Positions 33,571 through 42,573 of a stretch of DNA of 64,000 bases are shown here, in pieces. Source of the DNA: Sulfitobacter sp. HGT1 (GTDB taxonomy: Bacteria; Pseudomonadota; Alphaproteobacteria; Rhodobacterales; Rhodobacteraceae); the NCBI RefSeq assembly GCF_013282155.1, contig NZ_BLWI01000003.1:1-64000 (forward strand), in the 5' to 3' direction. The notes under the pieces are model-generated. The model was given only the letters and a program-made list of their open reading frames with translations. It was not told the origin of the DNA and searched no databases. A program made the position numbers and the translations under genes. The stretch's first letter is position 1. Every line of letters starts with the position of its first letter.

Positions 33571-33590
33571 CGTTGGCAGGATATGCCACT
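33571..33590 (-). other. oriT: Candidate oriT nick region (Ti-border-like)
   Basis: The plus strand reads TTGGCAGGATATGCC; the minus strand therefore reads GGCATATCCTG/CCAACG. TGGCAGGATAT is identical to the first 11 bases of the Ti-plasmid T-DNA border, and TATCCTG/C is the nick consensus of Ti and RP4-type MOBP relaxases. It lies about 150 bases upstream of the gene pair for a relaxosome protein and a VirD2-like relaxase. If cut here, transfer would run on the minus strand toward lower coordinates. Prediction only. Confidence 0.6.
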
Positions 33591-33660
33591 TGTCTGCGAC
33601 ATTTGTCCGAGGGGTCTGAGAGCGTGCCACGCAAGAAAGAATCCACCAACACGCGCGAAC

Positions 33661-33678
33661 GCGCTTGCAAGCAAGCGC
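33661..33678. promoter_or_regulatory. Perfect inverted repeat in the oriT region
   Basis: GCGCTTGC-AA-GCAAGCGC, 8-bp arms with a 2-base centre, between the candidate nick site and the mobilisation gene. It is a likely binding site for the relaxosome protein encoded 53 bases downstream. Confidence 0.5.
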
Positions 33679-33730
33679 TGCCTCGCACGCGCCGCCGGAT
33701 ATTTGATTTTGAATGTAGCGAGGTGCACTT

Positions 33731-34456
33731 GTGATGAAGACAGGAAGACCAAAACGCCTCAAGCTGGAGCAGCGCATTGAGCTGGCGCGGCGCTATCATG
33801 CAGGTGAAACCCCAAAGGTATTGGCGGAAGCCTATGGCGTCTCTCGCAGGCATGTGACGCGGCTTGCAAAGGAAGAGCAGGGCGAAGGACTGGCGGTGCG
33901 TGATCCCTCTGAACGGGTCAGTTTCCGCGCCTCAGCGTCAGAGCTCGCAGCCTTTGATGCAGAGTGGCAGACACGTGGTTTCGCCAACCGCTCCCAAGCC
34001 CTCAATGCAGTGCTGCGCGGACGGTGTGGGTTCCTTGATGTGCCGCGCGATCTAGTTGCTGAATTCTGTGCCAGTTGGCGACAAGCCAAGGACGTCAGTG
34101 ATGCTGGTTTGGCGCTCGCAAAGGCTGTGCATCGCGGCAAGATTTCCGTGTCGCTTGAGGACCGCGCATTGCTTGTAGACCTGCTTGATCTTGCGCAGTG
34201 CATGAGCCGTGAGCTCGGCCAGATGAAGTATGCAGCGCAGGTCCGACGCAAGCAGGATTGGCCGTTAAAGGAAGAAGGGGATGCCACCCTGCGGGCGCAT
34301 CCAGATGAGACTGCGCGCGTGGCATCGGGACTGAGATTGGTGGCAGGGGAGGGTGGCCGCGAAGGGGTGCGGGAATCGGCTGCTTTGGTTCCGAACGGCG
34401 GGTCTGCGCTGCAAGCGGGCGCGATCGTGATTGATCGGAACATCTCCAATGGCTGA
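33731..34456 (+). CDS. Relaxosome accessory DNA-binding protein (MobC-like)
   Basis: A 241-residue protein. Residues about 10-45 form a resolvase-type helix-turn-helix (ELARRYHAGETPKVLAEAYG, then VSRRHVTRLAKEE). Residues about 55-95 resemble a ribbon-helix-helix (RVSFRASASELAAFDAEW and FANRSQALNAVLRG). A helical middle follows and then a glycine-rich, poorly conserved tail. The place directly before, and 8 bases overlapping, the relaxase gene and the two DNA-binding folds fit a protein that binds oriT and loads the relaxase. MobC/TraJ-type proteins do this in other MOBP systems; identity by sequence is moderate. Confidence 0.7.
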   Translation: MMKTGRPKRLKLEQRIELARRYHAGETPKVLAEAYGVSRRHVTRLAKEEQGEGLAVRDPSERVSFRASASELAAFDAEWQTRGFANRSQALNAVLRGRCGFLDVPRDLVAEFCASWRQAKDVSDAGLALAKAVHRGKISVSLEDRALLVDLLDLAQCMSRELGQMKYAAQVRRKQDWPLKEEGDATLRAHPDETARVASGLRLVAGEGGREGVRESAALVPNGGSALQAGAIVIDRNISNG

Positions 34457-36377
34457 TCCGCTCGCTCTTTACAGTTCCGTCATGGGGAAGCTCTGGGAGG
34501 ATGAGCGGATCCGGGGCAAAGCCGCGGCGCGGATTGATGCGCGTATCGCGGGCCGGCGGCAAGGGCGCAGCTTTGGGCGCGTCGGATCCATGTCGGCGCG
34601 CAACGTCGCCAAGGCTGCCAGTGGCCAGAGCCAGGCGGCTGTGTTCAAGCGGATCAGGGCAGGGGGGTGCAAAACACAAGCCTCTCTTGGCAATCAGCTT
34701 GCCTATATCAATGACAAGGCCGTCTACACTTATTCGACCATGACCAATGCGCTGACGGATGACGCGGTGCTGTCTGAAGATCAGAAGTCAGATATCATCG
34801 AGGCTTGGTCGGAGACCTGGCGCGGATCGACCAAGCTCGGGTTCACCTCACACATGCTGCTGTCGTTCCCGACAGACGTCACCGTCGATCAGGTGCGCGA
34901 CATCGCGATGGACTGGACGGAGCATTTTTTCGAGAGCGGTGAGTACGGTGATCAGTGGGATTACGTTCTCGCCGTACATGACGACCGCGCCCACAAACAT
35001 GCGCACATCATTCTGAACAACCGTGGGCTCGATCAGGGCACATGGTTTTCTTGCTGGGCTGAGGGCGTGATGTCGCCGCAGCTAATGCGCGAAAAGCAGG
35101 CCGAGATCGCAGAAGGCTATGGCGTCATACTCGACGCGACGACCCGTCTCGAGCGGGGTATCTTTGAGAAGCCAGCGGGTCTTGCTGAAATCTACCGCGC
35201 CAAAGAAGAAGCGCGCTTGCCGCGCGAGATCATCATGACGGCCGAGGAATCCGCCGTCGCACAAGCGCAGGTCGTGGGCTTTGCCAAAGACTACACAGAG
35301 TTTGCCGAGCTGCTGGACCGCATGGACCAGCGCCATCTGGCCCGCGCCGTGCGCGGTATGGCCGCCAATCTGGGCACTGGCACCCCTTGGACATTCACCG
35401 AAGGAGAGATCGATATGAAAGACATCAAAACCGTTGGTGATGCCATCGACTATTCCGAGCGCACGATCGAAGCGTTGCGGCTGAAAGCCGAAGAGCTTGA
35501 TGTAACCGAGCGCGCCGCGTTTGAAGCCAAGGCCGCTCCCGTCATTGCGGACTTGTCACAGATGGTGCCCGATCCAGAACTGCGCGCGCGGTTTGGCAAG
35601 CAGCTTGAAGAGCCCTATCCGCCCGGTGCTGGAAACGAGGTGCTGACCGCAGCGCTGCAGTCTGGCAATGACGACGCTTTGAAAGATGTCCTAGCGCAAG
35701 CCGATGAGGCGGGCATGGATAGCAATGAGTTGGTGGCGCGGATTACAGCTGGCGGCACGAAGAATTACGGCATGGCGCAAGACTGGGTTGAGCGGGACAT
35801 GAATGCCGTCCTCAGCAAAGATGGACTGACGGTCGAGAGTGCGAATGATGAGCAACTCGATGGGGCGTTGGAACGTGTCGATGGGGTGATGGAAGCCCTG
35901 ACCGAGCGGGCCAAAGAACTCGGTGTCGCAATCGGGTTGAGCCTTGCAGAGGAAGAGGCGGCAGATCTGCCCTTGATCGATGAGGATGATCGCAGCCCCA
36001 ATACCTATCTGCAGGATCTGGCGGATATGTTGCGCGATGGGCAGTTGTCAGAAGTTCAGGAAGAAACTGTTGAGCGCACTCTGCAGGCTGAGCTGTTCAA
36101 AGAGCTGGGCGAGGAAGGCCTCGGCGAGCTGCGGCGCGGGAACTACGAAGTCCTCAACGACGTGCTGCCGGGCAAGATCGATCAGATCACCGTCACACAA
36201 GAATTCCTAGAAATGACCTTTGAAGAAACCGGCGACCAGGTCTTCACTGATCGTGCATCCAGTCTGCAGCAGGACAAGGCAACCGAAGTGGCGCAGCTCA
36301 AAGGGCAGCAAGAGGCGCAGACCTTAGGCAAAGACCTTGGGCGTGATCGTGGTCTCGACGACGAGATGGAATTCTAG
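34449..36377 (+). CDS. VirD2-like MOBP relaxase
   Basis: A 642-residue relaxase starting at ATG 34449 and overlapping the preceding gene by 8 bases. The N-terminal nuclease domain contains a candidate catalytic tyrosine in LGNQLAYINDKA (about residue 88) and the metal-binding histidine motif VHDDRAHKHAHIILNNRG (about 178-195), the HxDxxHxHxHxxxN-like signature of MOBP enzymes. An insert of basic and acidic helices follows. The C-terminal half (about 330-640) is acidic and helical, with no helicase or primase motifs, and may carry the secretion signal for VirD4. The enzyme would nick oriT and lead the strand through the T4SS. Confidence 0.88.
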   Translation: MADPLALYSSVMGKLWEDERIRGKAAARIDARIAGRRQGRSFGRVGSMSARNVAKAASGQSQAAVFKRIRAGGCKTQASLGNQLAYINDKAVYTYSTMTNALTDDAVLSEDQKSDIIEAWSETWRGSTKLGFTSHMLLSFPTDVTVDQVRDIAMDWTEHFFESGEYGDQWDYVLAVHDDRAHKHAHIILNNRGLDQGTWFSCWAEGVMSPQLMREKQAEIAEGYGVILDATTRLERGIFEKPAGLAEIYRAKEEARLPREIIMTAEESAVAQAQVVGFAKDYTEFAELLDRMDQRHLARAVRGMAANLGTGTPWTFTEGEIDMKDIKTVGDAIDYSERTIEALRLKAEELDVTERAAFEAKAAPVIADLSQMVPDPELRARFGKQLEEPYPPGAGNEVLTAALQSGNDDALKDVLAQADEAGMDSNELVARITAGGTKNYGMAQDWVERDMNAVLSKDGLTVESANDEQLDGALERVDGVMEALTERAKELGVAIGLSLAEEEAADLPLIDEDDRSPNTYLQDLADMLRDGQLSEVQEETVERTLQAELFKELGEEGLGELRRGNYEVLNDVLPGKIDQITVTQEFLEMTFEETGDQVFTDRASSLQQDKATEVAQLKGQQEAQTLGKDLGRDRGLDDEMEF

Positions 36378-36392
36378 AGCGAGGATGAACAC

Positions 36393-38306
36393 ATGAACAA
36401 AGCATTTCCTCTTTGGGCCGCACTGCCCTTTGGCGCAATCTGCGGTGCGATCCTCGGGACCATTGTCGCAAGCTTCTATTTGGCATTGGCGCTGCGAACG
36501 GGGTTTGGCAATTTCGACATGCTGGCTGTGTGGAACGCCAGTCCTGGATTGCGCGCGGCACACCCTGAAGCCTTCAAGGTGGCTTACGGTGCAGTTGGCT
36601 TTGGATCCATCGGGCTCGGTGGCCTTGCACTTGCTTGGACCTGGAAGAAAGAACGGGATGACTACGGTTCGGCCCATTGGCAGACCAAACCAGAGCTTAT
36701 GAAAAACGACATGCTGCATAAGCCGGGGAAGGGGTTTGTTTGCGGCAAGCTCGGACTGCCAAAGTCAAAGGGCGGATTTATTTCTTCTGCGGCAATCCCG
36801 CATGTGATGATGGTGGCGCCAACGCGGGCGGGTAAAGGTGTGGGCTTCGTGATCCCAAACCTGATGGCCTTCGCAGGATCTGTGGTGGTCCTCGATGTCA
36901 AAGGCGAGAACTTCGAGAAAACATCCCGCTTGCGTGCACTCAATGGCGATGAGGTTTATCGCTTCAGCCCGTTTGATTGGTCCAATGCCACGCACCGTTA
37001 CAACCCGCTGTCGCGCATCGCCAAAGCGCCAACCTTTGCGCAGCGGTTTACGGAAGTCAGCATCTTGGCTGATCTGTTCCTCGATAAGGACAACAAGACG
37101 CTGGATACGTTTTCAGAGGCAGGCAAGTCGATCTTTGTGGCAGCCTGTCTGCTGGCGATCCAGCGCGGCACAGCAAACCTTGGCGAGGTGAACAAGATCG
37201 TTGCGGGTGGTGAGTACAAGAACGCCCAATACAAGACTTATGCCGATGAGGCGGAGGAAGCTATTCTGCGCGAACTTTGGACCAACGCGGCCAGCGCGTC
37301 ATCGCGGTTGCTGACCTCAAATATTCAGGCGCTGATGACGGCGGGCTTGAAACAGTGGGACAATCCGGCGGTCCGCTCAGCCACTCAAGTCAGCGATTTC
37401 GATTTCGCGACGTTCCGCAAAACACCGCAGTCACTCTACATCGCGGTTTCAGAAGACCACATCGCGACGCTGGCACCACTATTGCGGCTGATGTTCGCGG
37501 ACTTGATTGCATCGATCCGTCTCAAAGAGCCAGAACAAGATGAGCCGTGGCCAGTCATGATGATGATTGATGAATTCCAGCAGATGGGCGCAATGCCGTA
37601 TTTGGAACGCGCGATCCATTCGCTGGCGAGCTATGGGGGCAGGGTAGCGATGATCGCGCAGTCGCTGGCATCGTTGGATCGCATCTATGGGTCCGAGGGC
37701 CGTGAAAGTTTGGAGAACGGTGCAGGGCTGAAGCTTTACATTACGCCGCGGGATCAGCGCACGGTAAAGGAGGTTTCGGTGGCTGTGGGCAGCACGACAC
37801 GGGAAGCGGTGACGCGGATGTACGGGCGGAACAAAGGGATACTTGGTGCGACGTCGACATCTGCCCGATTGGAGGAGCGGCCGCTGCTATCGGAGACAGA
37901 GGCGCGGCTGATGGATCCCGACGAGGTAATAATCTTGGCGTCGCCGCAGCATCCGATCAAAGCGCAGCGCATCAAGTACTACGATGATCCGCTTTTTAAG
38001 GCGATGGACGCCAAACAGAAGGACAAGCCGTTTCCTTATCCGCCAAGTGTGGAAGGTGTTGGGCCATGGGGTGTTGGGAGTGACGAGAACAGAGCGCAGG
38101 GGGCAAATGAAACCGGGGGCCATCCGCCGGCGCGAGATCGTGCGGAACGGCGCGAGGCGCGGGGGATGCGGGTGATGGGTGAAGGGGTTGAGATGGAACA
38201 GCAGCCTGCGCCAGAGGCGCTCGAGCGAGAGGCGGATGTGCCGAAGGCTTGGGAGCAGACGCTGGATATGCGGGAAGAGCTTATCGAGGAATTGTTAGGG
38301 TACTAG
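36393..38306 (+). CDS. virD4: VirD4/TraG type IV coupling protein
   Basis: A 637-residue inner-membrane ATPase. Two N-terminal membrane helices (about 8-32 and 60-80) anchor it. The motor domain has Walker A VAPTRAGKGVGFVIPN (about 145-160), the DVKGENFEKTS block, Walker B MMMIDEFQQMGA (about 388-399) and the FxxAQSLASLDRIYG sensor segment as IAQSLASLDRIYG. It hands the relaxase-DNA complex to the VirB channel. It follows the relaxase by 15 bases. The last 80 residues are low-complexity and acidic, as in many coupling proteins. Confidence 0.94.
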   Translation: MNKAFPLWAALPFGAICGAILGTIVASFYLALALRTGFGNFDMLAVWNASPGLRAAHPEAFKVAYGAVGFGSIGLGGLALAWTWKKERDDYGSAHWQTKPELMKNDMLHKPGKGFVCGKLGLPKSKGGFISSAAIPHVMMVAPTRAGKGVGFVIPNLMAFAGSVVVLDVKGENFEKTSRLRALNGDEVYRFSPFDWSNATHRYNPLSRIAKAPTFAQRFTEVSILADLFLDKDNKTLDTFSEAGKSIFVAACLLAIQRGTANLGEVNKIVAGGEYKNAQYKTYADEAEEAILRELWTNAASASSRLLTSNIQALMTAGLKQWDNPAVRSATQVSDFDFATFRKTPQSLYIAVSEDHIATLAPLLRLMFADLIASIRLKEPEQDEPWPVMMMIDEFQQMGAMPYLERAIHSLASYGGRVAMIAQSLASLDRIYGSEGRESLENGAGLKLYITPRDQRTVKEVSVAVGSTTREAVTRMYGRNKGILGATSTSARLEERPLLSETEARLMDPDEVIILASPQHPIKAQRIKYYDDPLFKAMDAKQKDKPFPYPPSVEGVGPWGVGSDENRAQGANETGGHPPARDRAERREARGMRVMGEGVEMEQQPAPEALEREADVPKAWEQTLDMREELIEELLGY

Positions 38307-38309
38307 AGG

Positions 38310-38328
38310 CTGTTGTCGCGAACAACAG
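38310..38328 (+). terminator. Stem-loop after virD4
   Basis: CTGTTGT (38310-38316) pairs with ACAACAG (38322-38328) around a CGCGA loop, just after the virD4 stop. No U-tract. The rest of 38329-38710 has GC-rich degenerate sequence (TTCTCGCTGCGCGCGCTC and similar) and no gene. Confidence 0.5.
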
Positions 38329-38710
38329 CGGACGTTGGAGCAAGCCGTAGCGGATTCACAATTCGAGCCCGAGGCGGTCATTGCTATTTCTCGCTGCGCG
38401 CGCTCGCAGCAAGAAAATCGCTGCATCAGCTTTGCTCATGGCGCTGCAAGGCGGCGGGAAAACCGGCCATTGGTGCAAGGCGCAGCAAAGATTGAGGCGG
38501 CAACTCACAGGTTGCGAACAAAGGGTGAATTCACTGCATGCGCGACAACGGCCGGTCGATGAGCATCGCGACTGCATTAGATGTAGGTCGGGCAGCGCTC
38601 CACGAGATCCCAACGTATTGGCCGCCCCTTCGTTTGTTAGGAGTGCTACTCGACAATTTCAGCCCATCTTAATAGACTCTACTCTCTAAGTCCTCAGGGT
38701 CCGGCGTCAA

Positions 38711-39697
38711 ATGCGTGACATAAACATCAGAGCAACCGAATACTTCGAATCCGTGGCGCGGCTCGGGACGGTTACGAAGGCCGCGCAGGAACTCGGCGTG
38801 TCGCCATCGGCCGTAAGCCAGCAACTACGAATCCTAGAAGAGCAATTTGGCGTCAAACTTTTTCGCCGCGAAAAGCGACGGCTTATTCTGACACTGGACG
38901 GAGATCGTCTGTTTCAAACCACGACCCAGGCCTTCAGTGCCATCCGAAACGCCCGAGGCGCGATCTCGCGCCAGCGGGATACACGCAATCTGACCCTTCG
39001 GGTCAGCCCCAGCTTCGGCGTTCGTTGGCTTGGTCCAAAAATCGCAAATTTTGCGACAGAAAATCCCGACTGGAACATCCGCATTGACGCAACGCCCGAC
39101 TTCACCGCATTCGATACCGAGGCGGTCGATTTTGACCTGCGCTACGGTTTGGGCGGTTGGACGGGCCTGACAGTCAACAACGTCATACATGATCTTGTGC
39201 TTCCGCTGTGCAGTCCGGATTACCTTGCTTCGTTGCAGGAACACTCCGACGATCCGCGCGAACAGATCAAGGCGGCGCGCCTGATCGACAGCGTGAAGAT
39301 GCTGTATCGTTGGGATCTATGGCTTGCTTCGAACAAGATCGAGATCGAGGGCCTGACATATCCTTTTCGCTTCGACCGATCCTCGATGTCGATTGAACTG
39401 GCAAAGCAGGGCGGCGGGCTTGCGCTTGACAGCGTGACGCTCTGCCTGCCGGAATTACAGCGCGGTGAGCTTGTACCGTTCTCGACGAATTTCGACGTTA
39501 TAGATTTCCCGGCCTATTGGTTCGTTTGTCCGCCACGCCACTTCAACCGCCGTATCGTGAGCCGATTTGCGAGCTGGCTTCAGTCCAGTGCAGACGAGCA
39601 CGAAGCCGGCGCGCGCAAGTTTCTGACCGGCTTGGGGTGCAGCTTTCGGCCCGAATCCGGGCCGGAACTGATCGATGTGAAACCTTGGGGTATTTAG
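38711..39697 (+). CDS. LysR-family regulator, GcvA-like
   Basis: A 328-residue LysR-type regulator. Its winged helix (EYFESVARLGTVTKAAQELG, then SPSAVSQQLRILEEQFG) and the effector part with RVSPSFGVRWLGPKIANF place it in the GcvA-like group. It converges on the TRAP operon: its TAG stop and the dctM stop overlap by 4 bases. It probably controls that operon, whose promoter is about 5.6 kb away beyond the transketolase genes. The ligand is likely the imported carboxylate or an intermediate of its breakdown (inference). Confidence 0.88.
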   Translation: MRDINIRATEYFESVARLGTVTKAAQELGVSPSAVSQQLRILEEQFGVKLFRREKRRLILTLDGDRLFQTTTQAFSAIRNARGAISRQRDTRNLTLRVSPSFGVRWLGPKIANFATENPDWNIRIDATPDFTAFDTEAVDFDLRYGLGGWTGLTVNNVIHDLVLPLCSPDYLASLQEHSDDPREQIKAARLIDSVKMLYRWDLWLASNKIEIEGLTYPFRFDRSSMSIELAKQGGGLALDSVTLCLPELQRGELVPFSTNFDVIDFPAYWFVCPPRHFNRRIVSRFASWLQSSADEHEAGARKFLTGLGCSFRPESGPELIDVKPWGI

Positions 39698-40950
39698 TAA
39701 ATCGTCAAGGCGGGTACGTAAGAGATGAGCAAAAGGACCACGATTGCCACACCGTAGAACGGCAGCAACCACTTCACGGTCTGGCCAATACTCGCACCCG
39801 AGATCGCCGAGGATATGAACAAAGTCGTGCCAACAGGCGGGGTGTAAAGACCGATCGCCAAGTTGACGACCATCATCAGACCAAGCTGCACAAGGTCCAG
39901 ACCGATCGCATTGCCGATCGTGACGAATAGTGGGCCGAGAAGAAGAACTGCGGCAGGCAGATCGAGAAACGCGCCAACGATCAGCATCACCACATTCAAG
40001 GCAAGGATAACCATCCAGGGTTCTGAGAAGGTCAGTTGTACCCATTCAGCAAGCTCCTGTGGGACTCGCTCGGCTGTCAGAACCCACTGGATCGTCGAGG
40101 ATGCCATGATGATGATCATGACTGCGCCGGTCATCAGCCCGGTGTCGACCGAAGCCTGCCAGATTCCGCGCCATGTGAGGTCGCGATAGACAAGACCGGA
40201 CACCAGAAGTGCGTAGGCCACCGCCATGACGCTGACCTCGGTCGGCGTGGCGACGCCGAAGCGCAGGGTGCCGATCACGAAGATAGGCATAAGCAGCGCG
40301 GGGATCGCTGCGAAAATCTGCGACTTAAACGCCCGGAATCCGCCTTCGAGCGGCGAGCGCGGCAGGTTCTTTATTCCCGACACCACGGCGACTGCCGCGA
40401 ACATACCAACGCCGAGCATGACACCCGGCAGGATACCGGCGATGAACAGGTCAACGATTGAGACATTGGACACGAGGCCAAACAGGATCAGCGGAATAGA
40501 CGGCGGGATCAGGACCGACACGGTTGACGAGGCCGAGTTGATCGCGGCCGAAAACCCGGCCGGATAACCTTCTTTCTTCTGCACCGGGATCAGCGCATTA
40601 CCAAGCGCGGAGGCATCGGCCACCGCCGAGCCAGAGACGCCGCCGAACATCACCGAACCGATGATCGAGACCTGGCCCAGACCCCCTTTGAAATTGCCGA
40701 CAATCAGTCGTGCGATATTGACGAGATAGACGCCGAACTTGCCCGACATCATCAGGTTGCCAGCGAGGATAAAAAACGGGATCGCCAGCATCGGGAAGCT
40801 TTGTGTCGGCGTATAGAGTCGCTGTGCGATCACCGCCATCGGCTTGCCGTCGAGCCAGAGCGCAGCAGCGACCCCGCCCAGCATGGCATGGGCGACAGGG
40901 ACCGAAATTGCCAGCAGAATGAAGAAAATCCAGACGAGGGGAGCGGTCAT
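39694..40950 (-). CDS. dctM: TRAP transporter large permease (DctM)
   Basis: A 418-residue inner-membrane protein of the DctM/SiaM family, with about 12 hydrophobic segments. Family motifs include HAMLGGVAAALWLDG near the N-terminus, SGSAVADASALGNALIP (about 108-124), the INSASSTVSVLIPPSIPLIL region and LYTPPVGTTLF near the C-terminus. It forms the sodium-driven channel with DctQ and takes substrate from DctP. Last gene of a six-gene minus-strand operon. Confidence 0.94.
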   Translation of the reverse strand: MTAPLVWIFFILLAISVPVAHAMLGGVAAALWLDGKPMAVIAQRLYTPTQSFPMLAIPFFILAGNLMMSGKFGVYLVNIARLIVGNFKGGLGQVSIIGSVMFGGVSGSAVADASALGNALIPVQKKEGYPAGFSAAINSASSTVSVLIPPSIPLILFGLVSNVSIVDLFIAGILPGVMLGVGMFAAVAVVSGIKNLPRSPLEGGFRAFKSQIFAAIPALLMPIFVIGTLRFGVATPTEVSVMAVAYALLVSGLVYRDLTWRGIWQASVDTGLMTGAVMIIIMASSTIQWVLTAERVPQELAEWVQLTFSEPWMVILALNVVMLIVGAFLDLPAAVLLLGPLFVTIGNAIGLDLVQLGLMMVVNLAIGLYTPPVGTTLFISSAISGASIGQTVKWLLPFYGVAIVVLLLISYVPALTIY

Positions 40951-40962
40951 GATGGTCTCCTT

Positions 40963-41538
40963 TCAGCTCAGGCTTGCGTGTTGGGGATCGTGATTGGCAA
41001 CATCTTCGCCGGACAGCGCCCTAAAGAGGTTAAGCGCGGCAATGAGCGCCATGGCCGCGAAAGCGTAGACAAGACTCGAATACCCCCACACCTGCTTTAT
41101 GCCGAGGGTCGACAGGGTCTGGAACTGCGAGGCCTTCAGGATTGGCTGGCTACTCCAGAGAACACTGATGGCAATGATCAGGATAATCGCTTGGATGATC
41201 AGATTGAGCCCGAGAAGCGCCCGGCCTTTCAGCAGATCAGAAAGCAGCGTGATCGCAATATTGCGCCCGCGCGCTGAAGCAATCACGAGCCCACCAGCCA
41301 CCAACCAAGGCAGCAGGATCGCATGTATTTCAGAAGCCCATGGGATGCCGGAGCCAAGAGCGTAGCGTAGGATCACATTGACGAGAAGTGCTACGAACAT
41401 TGACGCGAGACAGGCTGCCACGATGATCCGGCCGCTCCAGTCCAGTACGTTAGTAGCCCCGCGAGCCAGGCTGAGGAAGGGGCTGTTCTGCCCCTTCCCG
41501 CCATTCTCCGGGGACTTGCGGTCCCCGGCGGACATCAC
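40963..41538 (-). CDS. dctQ: TRAP transporter small permease (DctQ)
   Basis: A 191-residue protein with four membrane helices (about 35-55, 65-90, 110-130, 150-170), the DctQ topology. It includes the SGIPWASEIHAILLPWLVAGG stretch (in two parts) common to the family and GLNLIIQAIILIIAISVLWSS. It overlaps dctP by 4 bases and precedes dctM by 12 bases. It scaffolds DctM in the transporter. Confidence 0.9.
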   Translation of the reverse strand: MMSAGDRKSPENGGKGQNSPFLSLARGATNVLDWSGRIIVAACLASMFVALLVNVILRYALGSGIPWASEIHAILLPWLVAGGLVIASARGRNIAITLLSDLLKGRALLGLNLIIQAIILIIAISVLWSSQPILKASQFQTLSTLGIKQVWGYSSLVYAFAAMALIAALNLFRALSGEDVANHDPQHASLS

Positions 41539-42500
41539 AGGCCCGCCGCTTCGCGTAGTGCCGCAACGAGCTCAGGGTACTGCTCCGCGTACTGGTCGTA
41601 GACGGACTGCGTTGCTTCTTGATATGCCGCCTTGTCGGCTTCGGCGAAGATCGCGCCTTCGGCTTCCATCGTCGGCCGAAGCTCCTCGTCAGAGGCCAGT
41701 ACCAGATTTCGTTGAAGCTCGCCAGCTTCGGCCACGGCGTCGGTGACACAGGTTTGCGTCGCCTCGTCAAGGCCCGACCACCAAGCCAGACCCGCGACGA
41801 CCGGCGTGGATTCGTACTTGTGGCCGGTCAGCGTGACGTAGGGGGTAATTTCGTGCAGGTTGGCCGAGTAGATGTTCACAAGCGGGTTTTCCTGCCCGTC
41901 AAAGACGCCGGATTGCAGCGCGGTCGGCAGTTCTGACCATGCCAGAGGAGCTGGAGATGCACCCAGAGCCTCGAAGATGTCGACCGTCATCTGATCGGGG
42001 GGGGTGCGGATCTGCATGCCCGACAGATCAGCAGGGGTTGGAACGCCCTTCTCAGTATGAGTGACGTTCCGGATGCCGTTGTCCCAGAAACCCAAAACCT
42101 TGAGGCCTGCGTTGTTGGCGCGTGCGTCGATCATATCACCGACCTCCCCGTCAAGCACGGCCCAAGCGGTCGGCAGATCCTTGAACAGGAAGGGCAACCC
42201 CAAGAGGCCCACTTCAGGTACGATCTGGCTCATTGCGCCTTGGCTATTCGCAGTGATGTTGATGACACCTGCCGTGGCAGAGGTTAGCATCTCGGAGTCG
42301 TCACCCATCGTAGCAGAGGCTGCCACGTTCACGGTGTGCTCGCCGCCCGTGCACGCGGTGAAAAGTTCGGCGAACTTCTCTGCTGCGACATAGCGCGGAT
42401 TGCCTGGGTTGGAGCCGTGGGCGAAGATGATCTCGTCCGCTTGTGCGGTGCCCGCGATTATGGTCGTGGTGGCCAGAACGGCCATTAGTGTTGTCTTCAT
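41535..42500 (-). CDS. dctP: TRAP transporter substrate-binding protein (DctP)
   Basis: A 321-residue periplasmic protein with signal peptide MKTTLMAVLATTTIIAGTAQA. The DctP fold is recognised by EIIFAHGSNPGNPRYVAAEKFAEL near the start (two parts), the central helix motif KVLGFWDNGIRNVTH and the carboxylate-binding arginine in GMQIRTPPDQM (about 162-172), followed by ASPAPLAWSELPTALQSGVFDGQENP (in parts). TRAP proteins bind sugar acids and other carboxylates. The adjacent SDR and transketolase suggest a sugar-acid-type ligand (inference). Confidence 0.93.
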   Translation of the reverse strand: MKTTLMAVLATTTIIAGTAQADEIIFAHGSNPGNPRYVAAEKFAELFTACTGGEHTVNVAASATMGDDSEMLTSATAGVINITANSQGAMSQIVPEVGLLGLPFLFKDLPTAWAVLDGEVGDMIDARANNAGLKVLGFWDNGIRNVTHTEKGVPTPADLSGMQIRTPPDQMTVDIFEALGASPAPLAWSELPTALQSGVFDGQENPLVNIYSANLHEITPYVTLTGHKYESTPVVAGLAWWSGLDEATQTCVTDAVAEAGELQRNLVLASDEELRPTMEAEGAIFAEADKAAYQEATQSVYDQYAEQYPELVAALREAAGL

Positions 42501-42573
42501 TGTAGGTTCCTCCCTTTGAGAAGACTTCAGGTTTTGGCGCCATTCCTCATGACGCCGGCTTTTAGCTCGGGGA

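Noticed and set aside
33571-33590. A true T-DNA border
   Set aside because: Only the nick-proximal 11 bases agree, there is no second border in the window and no plant-directed genes; the similarity reflects the shared nick motif of VirD2-like relaxases.
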